Of a stretch of DNA of 64,000 nucleotides, positions 62,514 to 64,000 are shown piece after piece. Source of the DNA: UBA5209 sp964625015. GTDB lineage: Bacteria > Patescibacteriota > Dojkabacteria > SC72. Position numbers and translations under genes: made by a program. Below the pieces are notes generated by a model. That model did no database searches. It saw only the letters and a list, made by a program, of their open reading frames with translations, and was not told where the DNA came from. Position 1 is the stretch's first letter. Every line of letters begins with the position of its first letter. The stretch is from contig CAZUZI010000002.1 of assembly GCA_964625015.1 (NCBI GenBank), forward strand, positions 8,400 through 72,399, in the 5' to 3' direction.

Positions 62514-64000
62514 ATGCAAATATCTGCTTCTCAATATTTAAACAATTTAAATACAGAGACGCACCATACAGGAGTATTCCACTATACAAGGCCTGTTAGA
62601 GGAAAGCGTGATAAATATATCGAAATGTATGGTCTCCTTTCTGTAAGCAGTCGTGTTGCAATACCAGGTGCAAATATTGCAAAGTTTGCATGGGATGGTA
62701 TTGTAGATGGTTTTGAATATTCAAAAGAGCAGTCTACAAATGATGCTCTCAAGAGTGCTCTTGCAGAAGCAACAAGAAGGATAAAGCAACTAATAACGAA
62801 TGATAAGAATATCTCTAATCACGGTATAGATATTAATTTCTCTGTCTTTGTATCTGCAACCTCTGGAATATATGTTGGTTGTCTTGGAGAATGTGACATA
62901 TATGTATATAAGGGGGGGAAGATTGTGGATATATATGAGATGCTTTCAAAGAAAGGTGCTAGAACAGCGGGTCTTCTTCTTGATGAGAAAGATATCCTTT
63001 TTGCCTCAACACCTACATTCCTCAAGAGATATATGAATGAATTAGTAGGTTTGCCAGATGGCGACCATATCTTGGAAAGAGTAGAGGAGATTACTGAGAA
63101 TTTACAAGATGGGGAAGGTGTTCTTCTCTTTACAAAAGGAGAAGAAGAGAAGGAGGTTGTTCTTGCAGAGGAAGAAACAGCAATCAACTATTCAGAGAAG
63201 GATATAGAGGATGTGGTAAAGGAGAAGAAGGTGTCTCATATAAGAAGAATGAACTGGGGAGACCTACGTGAGAGAATTAACAACATCGTGATTGTGTTAA
63301 AGAGGAAATCCCTTTTGCTTGCAGAATTTTTAGATCCTGTATCTCGTTTGTTAAAAGGAGTTTTCAGTACGATTGGAATATTTTTTAAATCTAAATTAGG
63401 AAATATTTTTGAGAATTTAGGAAAGAAAAGATGGTTTAAAAAGGCATCTGCTAAAATATCACAATCGGAGTTAAATATTCCTAGAAGAGATGGATTTAAG
63501 AGTTTCAAAGTTGATGGGTACAGGGTTAAGAATAAGCAATGGGGTAGAATTAAGATTGCTGTTATAGTTACTGTATGTATTGCTCTTCTAGCGGGAGGAA
63601 TCAAATTTACTATAAATGAGAGAGATGCAAGAGTATTAAGTAAAAAAGCAAATGAAATTTTTAAATCTGTAGATAGTTTCCTTCTTTCAGCAGAAGGGAA
63701 AAAGGCAACGGATAGGGTTGAGGCAGAGACACTTGTTTTTAAGGCAAGCAATGAATTGGAGAAAATACCAGATGGATTAAGAGAGAAAGATTCTGAAAAA
63801 TTGAAAGAGTTAGAAGGGAAAGTTCTTGGTATAAAGGATGATCTTTACAAGAGGAAGGGGCTTACTGAGTCTGATTCATCGCTAGGAACATATGTAGGAA
63901 GTAGGATCACATTTGGAGAAGGATCTAATCCTTCTGACATTACAATATATCAAGATGGAAAGGGTAATGAATATCTCTTAGTTTCTGATAAAGGGCTTAA
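62514..64000 (+). CDS. Large membrane protein with PP2C-like N-terminal domain (cut by window edge)
   Basis: The frame opens at ATG 62514 and has no stop before the window ends (495 codons seen). Residues 1-200 resemble a degraded PPM/PP2C phosphatase fold (GLLSVSSRVAIPGANIAKFA, FSVFVSATSGIYVGCLG, GEGVLLFTKGEEE), a linker rich in Lys/Glu follows, then a membrane helix (about 345-363) and the beginning of an outer domain (ITIYQDGKGNEYLLVSD) that may be a beta-propeller. The metal-binding aspartates of active PP2C are not evident, so it may only sense. It follows the small membrane gene by 4 bases. Confidence 0.6.
   Translation, partial: MQISASQYLNNLNTETHHTGVFHYTRPVRGKRDKYIEMYGLLSVSSRVAIPGANIAKFAWDGIVDGFEYSKEQSTNDALKSALAEATRRIKQLITNDKNISNHGIDINFSVFVSATSGIYVGCLGECDIYVYKGGKIVDIYEMLSKKGARTAGLLLDEKDILFASTPTFLKRYMNELVGLPDGDHILERVEEITENLQDGEGVLLFTKGEEEKEVVLAEEETAINYSEKDIEDVVKEKKVSHIRRMNWGDLRERINNIVIVLKRKSLLLAEFLDPVSRLLKGVFSTIGIFFKSKLGNIFENLGKKRWFKKASAKISQSELNIPRRDGFKSFKVDGYRVKNKQWGRIKIAVIVTVCIALLAGGIKFTINERDARVLSKKANEIFKSVDSFLLSAEGKKATDRVEAETLVFKASNELEKIPDGLREKDSEKLKELEGKVLGIKDDLYKRKGLTESDSSLGTYVGSRITFGEGSNPSDITIYQDGKGNEYLLVSDKGL

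Overview
The window is AT-rich bacterial DNA (64 kb) with short intergenic gaps, the standard genetic code and a core of housekeeping genes around the chromosome origin. The gene mix suggests a member of the Candidate Phyla Radiation (Patescibacteria): DUF4012 fusion protein, VirB2-like pilin clusters, a half-size MFS protein, a baseplate-J-like membrane protein, a very small gene between a T-box and valS, and few Shine-Dalgarno sites. I cannot name the phylum from sequence alone.

Layout. 0-5 kb: rpoC (cut by the window edge) and rpoB on the minus strand behind a clear promoter. 5-18 kb: plus-strand ftsK, a RodZ-like gene, dnaG, a methyltransferase, rsmA, a WecA/MraY-family transferase, PEGA and DUF4012 envelope proteins, and the sigma factor rpoD. 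18-24.5 kb: minus-strand pilN/pilO-like genes, metG, then valS behind a valine-type T-box. Between metG and valS lies a small plus-strand transcription unit with a 40-aa ORF and an extreme match to the 16S 3' end. 24.5-29.6 kb: RNase J, an FtsA/PilM-like ATPase, a baseplate-J-like protein and two tRNAs. 30-37 kb: Wzy-like ligase, khpB-yidC-yidD-rnpA-rpmH, then dnaA, oriC and dnaN in the canonical order. 37-46 kb: orphan response regulator, small membrane proteins, tRNA-Ser, TrmH-like methyltransferase, tmRNA, a Cys-rich peptide, a pacifastin-like protein, a SipW/TasA-type pair and an M14 carboxypeptidase. 46.6-53 kb: accessory region with an SDR gene and a compact 5.2-kb integrative element inserted in the 3' end of a tRNA-Ser by a large serine integrase. 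53-64 kb: endonuclease IV, a UvrD-nuclease fusion, five pilin-like proteins around a glycosidase-like gene, a SpoIID-domain protein, a PH-domain protein and the start of a large membrane protein.

Two features run through the window. First, many genes that head transcription units have a -10 hexamer ending only 5-10 bases before the start codon, so their mRNAs should be leaderless; strong Shine-Dalgarno sites are restricted to a few genes. I used this spacing to correct several starts. Second, the integrative element can be closed into a circle on paper at an 8-bp repeat (TGGCGGAG). That restores a longer integrase reading frame which ends one base before the convergent stop of the neighbouring gene, which is good internal evidence for the element's borders.
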